Shown piece by piece: positions 53,101-63,550 of a stretch of 64,000 bases of DNA. Each line of letters opens with the position of its first letter. Positions within the stretch are counted from its first letter, which is position 1. Source of the stretch: Fistularia commersonii (Eukaryota > Chordata > Actinopteri > Syngnathiformes > Fistulariidae); assembly GCA_037954325.1 (NCBI GenBank), contig JBBMNZ010000001.1, forward strand, positions 15,373,258-15,437,257, read 5' to 3'. The notes beneath the pieces were generated by a model. The model did no database searches and was not told where the DNA came from. It saw only the letters and a program-made list of their open reading frames with translations. The position numbers and the translations under genes were made by a program.

Positions 53101-56100
53101 TGAACACAGAGTCTTTGCCGAGCTGCGACTCTTCAGGGGGGGTCACCTCATGTTCGGGAGCTGCGTCCAAATCTAAGGTTAAAGGCGAACCTTCAGGCGA
53201 CAAAGGCTCAAAGCAAAAAGGTGAACATTCAGGGTCTGACAGCAGGCCGTCAGGCTTGAAGTCAGGGGACAGTGAGGGAGACGCAGCTGTGGGGGGGGTG
53301 TGGGGGCGATTCTGGACTGCTAACACTGTGTCACAGGGCAAAGACAGAATGGGGGAAGCAGGTGAGGTAGTTGTTGCTGTGGTTGATGTCCCGGGGGGAC
53401 AAAGCAGCAGATCTGTGCCGGGTGACATTAATGCATCACCTGGCACTTCTTGCTGCAGAGGTGGGTTTTCTGATGGTAGAACCAAGACAGTTTGCTGGTC
53501 CTGTGCTTTCAGGTCCAGAGGGGCTGAAGTATCTGGGTCCAAATGACAGGAAGGCTGCTGACCTGTTCCCAGTGCTAATTCAGGACCATTCGAACCCATT
53601 CCATCTGGAGGAGGAATTTGACCGGCCTCCTTGTCTGGTTCCGTCGCTTCACCACACAGATCTTTTGGGGGTCCGGTCACCAGGCTGGTGTTGACAGAAG
53701 AGGCATCAGAACCAGGGGTTCCTTCCTTGGCATCCAGTGGGACTTCAGGGGTAGGAGACTCTGGTTTGCTCTGGGCCTTCTTGGATTTTGATGAATGCCG
53801 TTTCAGGAACAAGGCGAGGGCTGGCAGTGGAAGTGGCGGTGGGCGTTTATGCTTCTTCACGCCGATGTCCTGGACAACAGGCTCTTGGCGGGTTTGAATG
53901 GAATCCACACAAGACTCTTGGGATGCTGAGACTGTGGCCACTGGTGACTGACTGGCATCTCTGCAGTCCATCCGACTGGTCTGAGGACAGCCAAGTGGAT
54001 TTAAACAACTCCCATCTTCATTAACCTTTGTCATCATGGAAGCAGCTTTTTCAGATGGCGAGGTTTCAGCAGAGGTCGGATTGAGGGCTTTTGAACAACT
54101 TCCTGTCACCACTGATGTGTTAAATCTTGTGCAATCGGTCTGGTAGGAAATGCCCAGCTGCTCCAGGTTACATCTCTGTAGTGAAACGTGAGCCTCTCGG
54201 ATGAGTTCAGAAAACAACTTTTGTGCAGGACGAGAGTTACTCCTGAAGGAAATCACAGAGGTGTACCGTGTGTGAAACGGAAAGCAATCAAATGTTTATG
54301 AACGTTTTCAGAAACAGAACTAACACAACAATAGTCCCTTGAAATATCTTCCATGAGGAAAAGTGTGGAGTTGTGAAAGAACTTAAAAGGTAAAAGGTTG
54401 ACACAAGCTGACTTGTGTAGCTGTTTGAAATATAATGTTTCTGAATCCACTAAGCCACTTATTTATTTGTAGTCACTGTAGTTTGTTTGACTCTTTTCTG
54501 AGGAAAGAACCAATTTTGTTTTACGTTTTTTTTTTCCCACCTCTTTGGTACGACCCTGGTTCCCACAGCAGGCTTTTCTGTGTGGAGTTTGCATGTTCTC
54601 TGCGTGTCTGCATGGGTTTCTCTGGTTTTCCTCCCACAGTCCAAAAATTGGAGACCCATGTTACAAAGACAAGTGACAGAGTGAATTGTGATCAACTGGC
54701 AACTGATCGAGGTCTTGCTCGTCCCTGGTTGAACGGTTGCACTTTAAGTGCAACCCTGAGTGCAGGATAAGCGTTATAGATAATGAATGAATAAATTGTC
54801 CCAAAAAGACATAGATGTGAAGCAATTTTGATTTCAGCCAAATAATAGAGCTAGAAACAGTGAGTCAGACTAGGAATTGGTGCGGACCAATGAGCAAATT
54901 CATCTATTACAAGTAAATTGGTGACCCATCAAAGATCCCAGACTGTATCTCATCTTGCTGAGGACCAGAATGACCAAATTGGCCCGAAAGGGGGATGTCT
55001 GAATGCTACTGGGACCAATGTTGTAAATAATTCTGTATACAAACATTGTGTCAAAGTAGCCCTTTCACCAAAGCTGTGTCAGTTCCGAAAGACACCAAGC
55101 TGGAGGTGAAAACATTTACTGTTTCGTAGTTTAAAGTGGCTCCAGGCTGTTAGGGCAGACTTTATGGTGGCACCCATGTCAGTTGTGAGTGCATGGGCCC
55201 ATTAAAAACATGCTATTCCTTACCAGAATAGCAAGGAAAGTAAGCTACACAATTGGGACAGCCAGCTACTACTGCACACAGAACAAATAATGGACTTCGT
55301 GGATTCAAACACAACAGAATCTTAATCTAAGAGAAACTGAACAGAAACGTGGTCACCGAGATGGATCGGGAAACATGATCCAAAGAGCCCCTGTGACTGT
55401 TGAGTAGGACTTTATGTTGCTAAACTGCCAACAGGTGGGAGATTTTAGGCTGTCACATTAATCAAAGGGAACCCCGCCTGGAAGGACTAATAGGCATACA
55501 GTAGGGAGAACAAGTATTTGATTCACTGCTGATTTTTCAGCTTTTCCCACTTGCAAAGCATGTCGAGGTTAGTAATTTTTATCATAGGTACTCTTCACCT
55601 GTGAGTGATGGAATCTAAAACAAATTCCAAATTCCATTCCATACAACACATTGTATGATTTTTAAGTAATTCATTTGCATTTTATTGCATGATATAAGTA
55701 TTTGATCACCTACCAACCAGTAAGGATTGCATCTCTCACAGACCTATTAGTTCTTCTTTAAGGAGCCCTTCTCTTCTCCACTCATTACCTGAATTAACTG
55801 CACCATTTTGAACTCAGTACCTGTATAAAAGAGGCCTGTCCACACATGCAACCAAACAAACTCTAACCTCTCCACAATGGCCAAGACCAGAGAGCTGTGT
55901 AAGGACATCAGGGATAAAATTGTAGACCTGCACAAGGCTGGGATGGGCTACAGGACAATAGGCAAGCAGCTTGGTGAGAAGGCAACAACTGTTGGCACAA
56001 TTATTAGAAAATGGAAGTAGTTCGAGATGACGATCAATCTCCCTCGGTCTGGGGCTCAATGCAAGATCTCTCTCAAGATGTGAGGGATCAGCCCAGAACA

Positions 56101-59100
56101 CACTGGTAACACACTACGCCATCATGGATTAAAATCCTGCAGCGCATGCAAGGTCCCCCTTCTCAAGCCAGCACGTGTCCAGACCAGTCTGAAGTTCGCC
56201 AATGACCAATCTGGATGATCCAGGGTGGCAATGGAAGAAGGTCATGTGGTCTGATGAGACTAAACTAGAGCTTTTTGGTCTAAATTCCACTCGCCGTGGT
56301 TGGAGGAAGAAGAAGAATGAGGACAACACCAATAACACCATCCCAACTGTTGAAGCATGGAGGTGGAAACATCATCTTCCAGCATGGAAACAACCCAAAA
56401 CACAGAGCCAGGGCAACTGGCTGTGTGTGGCTGGCTGGCAAGGAGTGGCTCCGTTAGAAGCATCTCAAAGTCCTGGAGTGGCCTAGCCAATCTTCAGGCC
56501 TAAACCCAATTGAAAATCTTTGGAGGGAGCTGAAAGTCCATATTGGCCAGCTACTGCCCTGAAACCTGAAGGATCTGGAGAAGATCTGTATGGAGGAGTG
56601 GGCTGAAACCCTGCTGTAGTGTGTGCAAACCTGGTCAAGAACTACAGGAAACGTCTGATCTCTGTAATTGCCAACAAAGGTTTCGGTACCAAATATTTAG
56701 TTCTGTTTTCCTGATGTATCAAATACTTATGTCATGCAATGGAAAGCATTTTTTCTGGGTTTTTGTTTTAGATTCGGTCACACAGTTGAAGAGTAGCTAT
56801 GATAAAAATTACAGACCTCTACATGCTTTGTATGTAGGAAAAGTTAAAAAAAAAAATCAGAAGCGTATCAAATACTTATTCTGCCCACTGTAAATACCCG
56901 TTGCTTTAGTGTTTGTCTCATATGGGAATGTGTTGTTAAAAAAAAGCATGAAGACTTATTACTTCTTTAAAAATAGCAATTTATAACATATTTCAACCCA
57001 GGGGCACCGCCATTGTTTTACTAGCACAATGCGTGCTAGGTTGATGGCATGTACAGGTTGCTCATTTTAACTTTGGCTTTCCGCTAGTGTTAACTTTGGC
57101 TTTGGTACAGTGCTTAAATACAGTAATAATGCCACACGGTACTGCTTTTAGGTGCAATTTCCAGTCCAAGGGAAACAAAGGTACTGATGCTAGTCTGAAC
57201 AGCACAGCTTTCCAAGGGCCAAGAAGTGAAGAAAGGGGTGGGAAATTGCTTTTGGACATACAGAACTCTGTGAGGACCTGCAGCTGTGTTCACAGCTGAA
57301 AGCTCACAGGTGCTGCTAGTTTTAAATGTACACTAAAGCCAAACGCCCTACCCACAGTTTCCTTTCACAACCATACAAAAGGTCCTCGGGAAACGAGTGA
57401 ACCCCACTCTACTGAACACCACAGGCAGGAGACGCTGAATGTTCTCCTACGAGGATGTCAACAACCTACTACCGCAGAAGTATCTGATGACGAAAGACAA
57501 GGCAACGTCTGCAAGCTGACGTTGAGTAACCTGGTCAGTCAACACAGCGGCCCGCAAGTCTACAGTGAACAGCTGATGACAAAAAGCGGAGCTCCTTACA
57601 CCGGACGCTCTCTGTTAGAATAGCAACGCAGTTGCCACAGTTGACTCTCTTCGTGTCTTTGTTCGTCTTAATTTTTTAAGCACATATTGGCTCGTCTTTA
57701 GCGTTGTCCTCCTTGCTCACACCTCTAGGGTTCAAAAGAAAGGGTCGCACAGATGACACGTTTTTGCACTGTAAGGTAAAATGAATGAGACCGAGCCTAG
57801 CTCAACCTCATAATGTCACTACCCAGACAACATAAAAAACAATGGCGGCCTACAGGTGATTTTTTTTTAATTCTTTTAATATTTCATATTAACTAAGAAA
57901 TGTTAAGAAATACTAAGGTTTTTATGTATCTGGTACAAATACTAATCAAATAGGACAATAACATCTTGGTAACCAGGGATCCCTTCAACTGTAGCTTTAA
58001 CTGAAGAGTCACTGCTATGTTTTAATCTCTTGATAACATGGTTCCTCCCCGGTTCCGCATATCAACACCACCATCAGTACCACATTCAATAACTTCACTT
58101 CAGCACACTTTGCATTGCTGCCTTCGCCACAGGTTCTATGACCTGACTTCCTGACTTGACGTGGACATCAAGTCTCAAACATCCAGTCTTTCCAGTCAAT
58201 TTACATGTGCTTCTGAAATGGGCAAGGTTGAAAAAGAAGGTCACTACTTATTTTTTTACCCCAACCAAATTTTACCTGTGACTACGGGGTGCTCGATGCT
58301 TAATCCCAGTTAGACCAGACTAAGAAAACTAAATACAGCTACACTCAGCTAAACAGACCAAACCCATTCTGCACTACATGGTGAACTAGCTCTCATTAAA
58401 ATGGGGGTAATAATGATGCTTGCCTTCAGTCTCAACTGATGACATCGGTGCTTAGCCCCCCCCACATCTGACAAAAAAACAATTTGACCAAAAAAAAAAA
58501 GGATCATGACTGCAGAATATAAAATCTTACCCATAACTTTCCCTCGTCACCTTGGCAGCTGACTGATCAAGGCTCGAAGTTTTCTGGATGTCACCGGGAT
58601 CTGATGGTTTGGTGTCAGGTGTTCTGGAGTTTCTTGGTTTATGGTTTGCAAGCAAAGACTTCAAGCTCTTTTTCACTGGATGCTGCTCACTTGCTGAGGT
58701 CCTCCCATCTTTGGTCAAGTCTTTGCCAGTACTTGACTTGGTTGGAAGGGTTCTCAAACTGGAGCTGTCCTCCTTCAAGCCTTTAGCAAATGGGTTGTAG
58801 TTGATCTTCAGCTGAGCAAACTGACTGTTCTGGAAAGCAGTGACAGCCACAAACTCAGTCTGAGGAAACGTAAATGTAACAATGTTGGGACCGCTTAGCT
58901 TTATGTCTTTAGCAGCTTTATCTGTCTGGACCACGTGAAGCCTTGGCAGGTACCAGTGCATCGGGCATAGGACCATGTTGCCCTCCTGGCCTGAACTGTT
59001 ACTAGTGAGCTTCAACTTATAGAAAGACACAGGGCTCTGCATCCAGTGTTGTCCCAGTGATGGAGAATCTGGATGAGCAAATGGTTGACTCTTCACATGA

Positions 59101-59597
59101 GACTCTGCCTTTCCGGCCACTTGCCACCTACTTCCCGTCCATTTGTAGCGACTGTTGTCTGAAGGCTGGATATCCATGATTAAGGAGTACTTCTTGGAGG
59201 GCTGCAAGCCGGAGATACGAAAACGGCAGTAAGGAAACATCCTACTGCCTTCATTTGTAAGGATCATCTCTGTCTTGCATCTGAAGAACTCATTCCACAT
59301 GCTGTTGTTGTCCAGGGTCACTTTGATGCCTTTGTGCACACAGTCAGGTGGAAGGTTGTCTGACTGACGACCAGAACTGGGCGGAGGTTTTGTCGCTGAG
59401 GATCGCCCAGACTTCCGCATGATTTCCCTTGCCGGGTGCATGTTAAGCTCTGCCTCCTCACTAGTCAAACCATGTTCTGCGTCCCCTTGGCTTGCCTTTC
59501 CTGGTTTCAGGGCAGTAGTACAAGGATGGTCGGCGGCGGGCACGACTGGCCCATCCTGATGGAACACCATGGCTTTCTGCTTCCTGGTAGAAGCCAT
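35104..59597 (-). CDS. mga: MGA, MAX dimerization protein (dual T-box and bHLH-zipper transcription factor)
   Basis: Twenty-seven coding exons join in phase to about 2769 codons; human MGA has about 3000. MGA is a nuclear regulator that pairs with MAX through its bHLH-zipper, binds T-box sites through its N-terminus, and is a core part of the non-canonical Polycomb complex PRC1.6. Visible in order: T-box (about residues 92-274, starting GIKVTLDNNSMWNEFF), long low-complexity Pro/Ser regions, the conserved Cys-rich segment (CLNSFCRLGCICSS...CMFGCSCLK), a globular 'TWRLVIMTECQWKSPADR' block, the bHLH (about 2167-2210), an extended zipper, and the C-terminal motif WRPMPRLVPLGL. All landmarks of the family are present. 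Two acceptor choices (exons 7 and 11) remain open. Teleosts may carry more than one mga copy, and which one this is cannot be told here. Confidence 0.95.
36672..39196 (-). CDS. mga: mga bHLH and leucine-zipper exons
   Basis: Exon 39077-39196 encodes the basic region, helix 1 and loop (HSVLERDRREKIMQLLNSLR, then VGKRMSKVSTLQK). Exon 38797-38908 encodes helix 2 and the start of the zipper (AVMVIQDLRMMEARLKKKK). The small exons 38058-38106 and 37809-37917 form a linker. Exon 37355-37466 adds another heptad-like stretch (LEIQTLQSEKDKLKSLKVDL), and 36672-37085 begins with a basic KLQILRKLQNLSSKESRVKK segment. The E-box-contacting Glu-Arg pair of the basic region (LERDRR) is present. This is the part expected to dimerise with MAX. 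Confidence 0.88.
37564..37690 (-). mobile_element. RTE/Rex3-like fragment in an mga intron
   Basis: Reads like the internal 3' portion of the RTE element at 28520-28640 ('cctctttggtcttcctctagacc' then 'catgtcagtctggcctctg'). It lies between exons 37355-37466 and 37809-37917. Confidence 0.7.
40400..41130. other. AT-rich mga intron sequence
   Basis: No exon or clear element was recognised between the exon ending at 40305 and the SINE-like repeat at 41130. Confidence 0.5.
41130..41385 (+). repeat. SINE-like repeat B, copy 2
   Basis: Direct copy: 'ttattaacccctcgtgggga', 'aattcattctctgcaattaa', 'cccatcatggg', 'ggagcagttaggggttcaga', 'aggaattgaaccactaatg', ending in a tRNA-like half ('cgatcgctctgcttccagcg'). 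It lies in an mga intron. Confidence 0.75.
42262..42500 (-). repeat. mga: Coding minisatellite: acidic WQQEVTEEE repeats in mga exon 13
   Basis: About six units of 39-45 bp inside exon 42144-42521 encode tandem 13-15-residue repeats: WQQEVMEEEGPLEY, WQEEMTEEEAGPPEY, WQQEVTEEEVMED, WQEEVTKEEMMED, WQQEVTEEELLED, then a decayed CQQEVKVQE. All units keep the reading frame. The repeats are strongly acidic, with Trp (Cys in the last) at the head of each. They sit just before a conserved MGA block (LPFLTGLSPAGF). No such repeat is known to me in human MGA. Confidence 0.85.
43130..43245 (+). repeat. Probable LINE 3' tail in an mga intron
   Basis: The stretch 'aatcctgggatcaataaagt' followed by ATCTCATCTCA units matches the usual 3' end of L2/CR1-type fish LINEs and their tail microsatellite. 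No coding part remains. Confidence 0.5.
44250..44600 (-). repeat. tRNA-headed fish repeat, copy 3 (inverted)
   Basis: Begins 'tccatccagcaatccattat', then 'ccacttatcctacttggggt', 'gctggagcctatctcagct', and 'caatttagggtctccaatg'. It ends with 'ccacgtagagagggctccag' and 'gtacagactactgcgccacc' (the tRNA-like head on the minus strand). It lies in an mga intron, to the right of the exon at 44032-44106. Confidence 0.75.
45395..46625 (+). mobile_element. SINE-like repeat B (copy 3) joined to a Rex1/L2-like LINE 3' part
   Basis: 45395-45545 is repeat B in direct orientation ('tttattaatccccgtgggga...gagcagttagcggttcagtg'). It passes without a clear gap into decayed reverse-transcriptase C-terminal sequence on the plus strand. 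That part has LRVERVSSFKYQGIQIIEDL at 45690-45750, then YFLRGLRKYGKSHKILSDFY and a 'SILTSWITVRY' stretch (to about 45900), and further remnants to 46180. The 3' UTR runs to about 46625. The element fills the mga intron 45275-46647, and many stops show it is dead. Confidence 0.7.
48915..49062 (+). mobile_element. RTE/Rex3-like 3' fragment inside the Tc1 left repeat
   Basis: Plus-strand sequence 'gaaagaggacatgaagttag', 'gagagaggaggatacagaga', 'atagggttagatggaggagg' is the known 3' end of the RTE element at 28379-28500, in opposite orientation. Tc1 repeat sequence resumes at about 49065. Confidence 0.8.
49125..50225 (+). mobile_element. Decayed hAT (GTF2IRD2/ZBED-like) element inside the Tc1 transposon
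   Basis: An open plus-strand frame (49139-49546, 135 codons) resembles the N-terminal part of ZBED/GTF2IRD2-type hAT transposase (FFVCDDHIAVFKDYNLNQLY, then QQGYFTKLYTVKDAATKTSF). It jumps to a C-terminal remnant (IQPDFEMLVKAKRTTFLL, 49550-49610), with the catalytic centre deleted. The right edge 'gattgcccacccttgccata' looks like a hAT terminus. It is not a host gene. Confidence 0.65.
51073..51791. other. mga intron sequence without recognised features
   Basis: About 700 bp between the Tc1 element and the exon 51792-51903. Nothing could be assigned. Confidence 0.5.
52511..54242 (-). CDS. mga: mga large second coding exon
   Basis: A 1732-bp exon encodes 577 residues. It is Pro/Ser/Glu-rich with no folded domain recognised, but has short conserved-looking blocks (KKHKRPPPLPLPALALFLKR near its start; ELVHFFSSDMELGMGMGVEF and a CRRKKRCRQQKQTK basic patch near its end). 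Acceptor gatttccttcag and donor TCAAAG|GTATAA bound it. It corresponds to the long disordered region after the T-box in vertebrate MGA. Confidence 0.85.
54570..54790 (+). repeat. tRNA-headed fish repeat, copy 4
   Basis: Direct copy with 'tgtggagtttgcatgttctc', 'tgggtttctctggttttcct', 'cccacagtccaaaaattgg', 'agtgaattgtgatcaactgg' and 'gcaggataagcgttatagat', followed by an 'aatgaatgaataa' end. It lies in the mga intron between the T-box exon and exon 2. Confidence 0.8.
55499..56890 (+). mobile_element. Tc1/mariner transposon with decayed transposase
   Basis: Complete element with inverted ends. The left end CAGTAGGGAGAACAAGTATT matches the right end ATACTTATTCTGCCCACTG in reverse, and TA flanks both sides (55497-55498, 56891-56892). 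A transposase frame starts at 55877 (MAKTRELCKDIRDKIVDLHK) with a helix-turn-helix (YRTIGKQLGEKATTVGTIIR). It then breaks repeatedly, with recognisable pieces up to about 56700. Stops and shifts make it inactive. Confidence 0.9.
56893..58530. other. mga intron sequence without recognised features
   Basis: No exon, complete transposon or tandem array could be supported. A GC-richer block (57350-57650) has no family resemblance that was recognised. Confidence 0.45.
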
Positions 59598-59669
59598 GAA
59601 CAGGTTCCTGACATCTACAGAGCACTATGACCCAGCCTTTCATTCAGGAGGAACAGTCATGTCAGCGTT
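58531..59669 (-). CDS. mga: mga first coding exon: T-box domain
   Basis: The coding part (start codon at 59597, donor TATGG|GTAAGA at 58531) holds the whole T-box in one exon: KVTLDNNSMWNEFF, then MFPYCRFRISGLQPSKKYSL, KWTGSRWQVAGKAE, SPVSFYKLKLTSNSSGQEG, YLPRLHVVQ, and FPQTEFVAVTAFQNSQFAQL. Residues typical of T-box DNA contact and dimer surfaces (for example the VTAFQN stretch) are kept. The start was chosen as the first ATG in the long open frame. A strong acceptor (tttttttgcag) at 59669 makes a 72-base 5' UTR part in the same exon, with two upstream ATGs. Confidence 0.92.
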
Positions 59670-60639
59670 CTGCAAAAAAAAAAGATTGATCAACAATTAA
59701 GTACCTGAGACCAGAACCTCATGCTCACTCCCAAGAATCAAAAGGTGATCTGATGGTACTGCCACAAACATTGACATGAAGTTCCTGAACAGAAACTTGC
59801 ATCCAAAAATATGACTTCATTGAAGTTCTACCACCTATAAAAGTGATGCAAGTGGATGAGAAAATTTCTGAAACACTTGGTTTCATCGTCCTTTCAAATA
59901 CCATTTCAGGTTAAAGCTCATCAGTGGCCTAAACCGAAAGGGGGCTACACAACACATCATGCCAACAGCTTCCTGTTTAGAAGAAGAGTCCTGAGGTCTG
60001 AAAAATTGACCGCCATCTTTCTATTTTGTGTTTATTAAGTGGAAAACAAATTTTCCCGAGACCGAATTTACAGATTTAAAACCTGAAAGGACAGTTTGCA
60101 ATGACTGAACATTGACTTGTGAAAGTCAGTATTATATTAGTACAAGTCTCATGGGCAGAGTAAATGAACCACAGAACACAATGTAGTCCTCATTCAGATG
60201 GGGATTGGGAAGTGCATTATGCTATTTACCAACATAACTGGACAAAAATAGAACCCACATTCCACCATGTGATCTATTACATAATTGGAGAAAGTACTGG
60301 AAGCTGCTGCTTCAGGTTTTAGGTCACAACATGAAGAAGAGGGTGAGTGGAGAGTGTGCTGTCTCATCTGTCTATCAGACGACAAGCTGATCTGCTGCCT
60401 CTTTTCTGAAGACGTCAGATTCAGAAAGATGCCTGAATTTTCTACCTGGTGAAAGGATACCGTGGCCATGAAGACATGGAACCTGCTGCCCCCTTTGACT
60501 CTTTGTCTTGGTGTAAAAAATTCTAAGTTGTTAGGAGTTTGATTTAGTCTCATAATACCCCTTGGTGGACACAGCCACCAAACGCAGCTCTGAGCGTTGA
60601 GTGTGATGTTAGCTGCTTTCAGACAGGAAAATGCCAAGA

Positions 60640-61390
60640 TCACAGTTCTAAGAACTGTAGCTCAAATCAAATACTGTCCTCCAGGGAAACCTTTTAGTTT
60701 TGCAATTGCACAGGCAGTAAGGGACCGTTCTGGGGTCCGGAATGAGACATCTGCGACATGTACCTGAAGTACCGCACTCAAAAACAAACCACAGCGAAGA
60801 GGAGGAAGACACGGACAACAGGGAGAGCGAAGTTGCCACAGCATTCATCTTCTGCATTGGCAGGAGTAATAACCAAGGACTATCAGATGGGTCTTTTTAT
60901 TTTCCTCCCTTCACTGCTTCACCATGTGAAAAACCCCACCATTAGCCAATTCCTTGCTTATTTTGGCCGAAATCTTTGTGTTCCACTGCCTGGGCTCAAA
61001 ATCTCTGCTGTAAAGCAGGCACAAGAGCTAGGACTTCTTTGTTGGTCAGTCCCTCCTTCGTCTTACAGGTTCTATCCATATTGTTACAAGTTGCAAGAAA
61101 ACAGATGACCAGTGACCACTGGCGATAGTTTATAAAAATGTCACTCTGCAGTCTGCAAGAAGAATCTAGTAATGGCCATGGCTTACGAGTTCTACCAATC
61201 ACCAAGCAAGTGATGGGTCATATGATTTTCTATGGAACTGTAAAAATAAAACCATGCCTCGGAGTAGATTCTAGGAACTGAGGTCCATGGTCTGTAGTTC
61301 CTGTCCAAAAGCCCGAAAAATGGCCTAGTTCCTGAGAAGGTTCTAGGAACTGCGAAAAGTTCCTAGAGTGTGATAGCGGCTCATTGACAA
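60640..61390. mobile_element. Possible DNA-transposon MITE (tentative)
   Basis: Blocks such as 'cagttctaagaactgtag' (60640) and 'gttctaggaactgcgaaaag' (61342) look like related, partly inverted ends rich in GTTCC/GGAAC. No coding part and no clear target-site duplication were found. Confidence 0.3.
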
Positions 61391-61559
61391 ACAATGAACA
61401 ACAGCTTGTTTGTAACCGAGTACAAATCTGATGAAACTGAAAGGAAACAATTTCAGTCGCAAACAAGCCAAATTTCAAAAACTACACAGGACGGTCCCTC
61501 AATGTCCAGCTGTCTCCTCATGTGACACTGACGCGCCAGCAGCGGCATTTCAGGATCTC

Positions 61560-61690
61560 AGATTCAAAGTGTCTATTGTCACGTGTACAGTCTGGAAACA
61601 TGCTTGCCTGTACAATGAAACTCTTACTTTGCCATCTGCAGTGCATCCAGATGAGTATTGATGAATAAATAAAAATGAACATATTGTCAA
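61560..61690. repeat. LINE 3' UTR-like repeat
   Basis: 'ttcaaagtgtctattgtcac', 'tacagtctggaaacatgctt' and 'gcctgtacaatgaaactctt' match a common fish LINE 3' region. A similar 'gtttccagactgtacgtgtg' block, in the other orientation, ends the LINE at 46540-46600. Confidence 0.55.
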
Positions 61691-62499
61691 AACTTGATGT
61701 AGCAGCGCAGGGACGGTAAACATACACAGAAATGTAAACGGTATTTACGAGATGTGAAAGTTAAAGATGAGGGCAGCTTCGAGTGTCCGACTCCCACTCA
61801 CTCCTGCTGGATGAAGACCAGTCTACTTCATTGTCAGTTCTGAGGATTGAAATATCGTTGCTCTGAGAGCCATGTGTTTCGGTTAATTACTTTAGAATTT
61901 GGTTTCACTTCCCTCAAAACACGATTCTCTGCATTTATTATGGGATTTAGCAAAGGTAGCTCAGAAACTTTTTGGCGAGAGAGTAAGACAAACCATTTTG
62001 CACAAGGCGCTCAACTCTGACGTTAAGCTATAGTTGCACTCCAAAGCTCACTTCTTGGCTAGTGGAACCAAACGCGCATGGATGACATCACCTTCGGTTC
62101 AAGTATTTAACAGTGAACGACAACCAGACGATTACGTGACAAGCACATTCTGATCTCAGCAAACTGGTAAGTCCAATAACTAATAACTCCATCGAGATTC
62201 TTCACAGACGCCTAGCTTCTAACACAACTTGCTAGCTGGATACGGGCGACGACTAACTTCACCCGATGAAGTGCAAATGCAGCAGATGTTTTCTAGAGAA
62301 ACTGTAAACTGAAAACAAGACAGTAGCAGCCGGTAGAAACATGGATTCTGTGTGATTCACCTGACATGAAACCCGGTCCTGGTTGTGTGCAGCTGCAGGC
62401 CTGAGGCAGCAATGGCTTCCAACAACAAAAAAAACAAAACAAAAAAAAAACCAACAAAACCAAAACCTCTACATCGGACACACTGGCACCACGTGGTCT

Positions 62500-63550
62500 G
62501 ATGACGACACACGGTTACTTTCAAGGTGCTGCAACGGAAGGAGCGTTTGGCGACGAAACGCAGAGTCCCAGCGTTACCGTCGTTTTTTCCGTCCAACCGA
62601 CATCTTGGCTTTTTTCTTGCTGCGGGAGAAGCACGCGGTGTCCCGGCGCTACGTCACCGCCCGCCCGCCCGCGTCCGCTGCGCTATCGCGCAGCCTCGGC
62701 CGCCATCTTGCCGCCGCCAACGACGTTCAAAACTGGCTCGGCCAACTGCGGCTTGGTGAACACCGGCGCCGGAGGAGGTTTCACCTATTTCCCGCACGGG
62801 TGGCTGTACGGGGAGGGGGAGGGGGGCTACTCCGAACCGGACCGCTACGGGACCGTTACCTGTTGGCGGAAGCAAGATCGATTCGAGGGTCCCTCTTTGA
62901 CTGACGACCGAGGGGGGGAGATAACGCAGTTACAGTACCGCCAGTCAGACCCGGGCCCGGCGAGCTGTGTCCGTTCACCGTGCTCCGGTGGCCGATCCGG
63001 TGGGATGTGAGACGACCGAGAAACAACGGCAGTTGCGCCTGCCGATCCAGGTCCGGCCGTGAAACGGTTAACGAGCGTGCGTGAGGGTTAGGGCGTGGGA
63101 TTTTCAGCGGTTTTATTCGGTCGTGGCTTTTATTTTCACCGGCGATAAGGCCGTTTCGGTCCGGGGACCGCTGCGACCGACATCCTGCGAGGATCCGGGA
63201 ACAAATCGAGCGGCTCGTTTTGTAACATCGAGCCCGCAGCAGCCATTTTGTCCGCCGTCGGCGACGGTAACTGGGACGTTTTCTGCGCCTTCCCAGGGCT
63301 TGAGTGACGTTTTCACGGCGGGGGAGGGGAGGTGGGGAGTTAGACACCGGAAGATTTCACCGTTTCCCCCCCCCGCGCTGTTGTCGAACCACCGCCAGTT
63401 AAATCTGCGTACGTGCCTTCCCTGTGAGGGCGCGGTGATCGCGCATGCGTACCAGCGCGATATTGTTTCCGTTCAAAACATGAAGCAGACGGCCGTTAGC
63501 TAGCAGGCTAATGGTCAGTTTAGCTTCGGACGAGTCACATGACCAATCCC
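62500..63550 (-). promoter_or_regulatory. mga: CpG island with mga non-coding first exon
   Basis: This is the only long CpG-dense, GC-rich stretch in the right third of the window. A donor AACAG|GTAACG in minus-strand sense at 62860 fits the end of a non-coding exon that would splice to 59669. Repeated GCCGCCATC and GGAAGT-like sites and the lack of a TATA box fit a housekeeping promoter. A gene on the plus strand could start here too, but none is visible before the window ends. Confidence 0.65.

Larger units (their letters stand above)
35104..59669 (-). other. mga: Exon map of mga
   Basis: Coding exons, 5' to 3': 58531-59597 (exon extends to an acceptor at 59669), 52511-54242, 51792-51903, 48631-48741, 48431-48559, 47487-47609, 46648-47402 (or 47399), 45001-45274, 44032-44106, 43854-43931, 43343-43414, 42643-42923, 42144-42521, 41721-42045, 41507-41629, 40081-40305, 39290-39927, 39077-39196, 38797-38908, 38058-38106, 37809-37917, 37355-37466, 36672-37085, 36470-36604, 36207-36332, 35758-35811, 35104-35684. 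All junctions use GT/AG and agree in phase. The last intron is only 73 bp. The 49-bp exon 38058-38106 was found because it alone restores phase between its neighbours. Confidence 0.8.
59680..62500 (-). other. mga: mga 5' intron
   Basis: About 3.2 kb between the T-box exon and the CpG-rich first exon. Two possible repeat pieces are listed separately. Otherwise nothing coding was supported. Confidence 0.55.

Noticed and set aside
52663..54024. Several plus-strand open frames of 77-148 codons
   Set aside because: All are antisense to the long, GC-rich, low-complexity mga exon 52511-54242, where stop codons are rare by composition.
57300..57650. GC-richer block in an mga intron considered as a processed pseudogene
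   Set aside because: No protein family could be recognised in any frame and no poly(A) tail or duplication was seen.
62526..63503. Plus- and minus-strand frames of 70-173 codons in the CpG island
   Set aside because: They are open only because of high GC content, are mutually overlapping, and have no homology that was recognised. The region reads better as promoter and non-coding exon.
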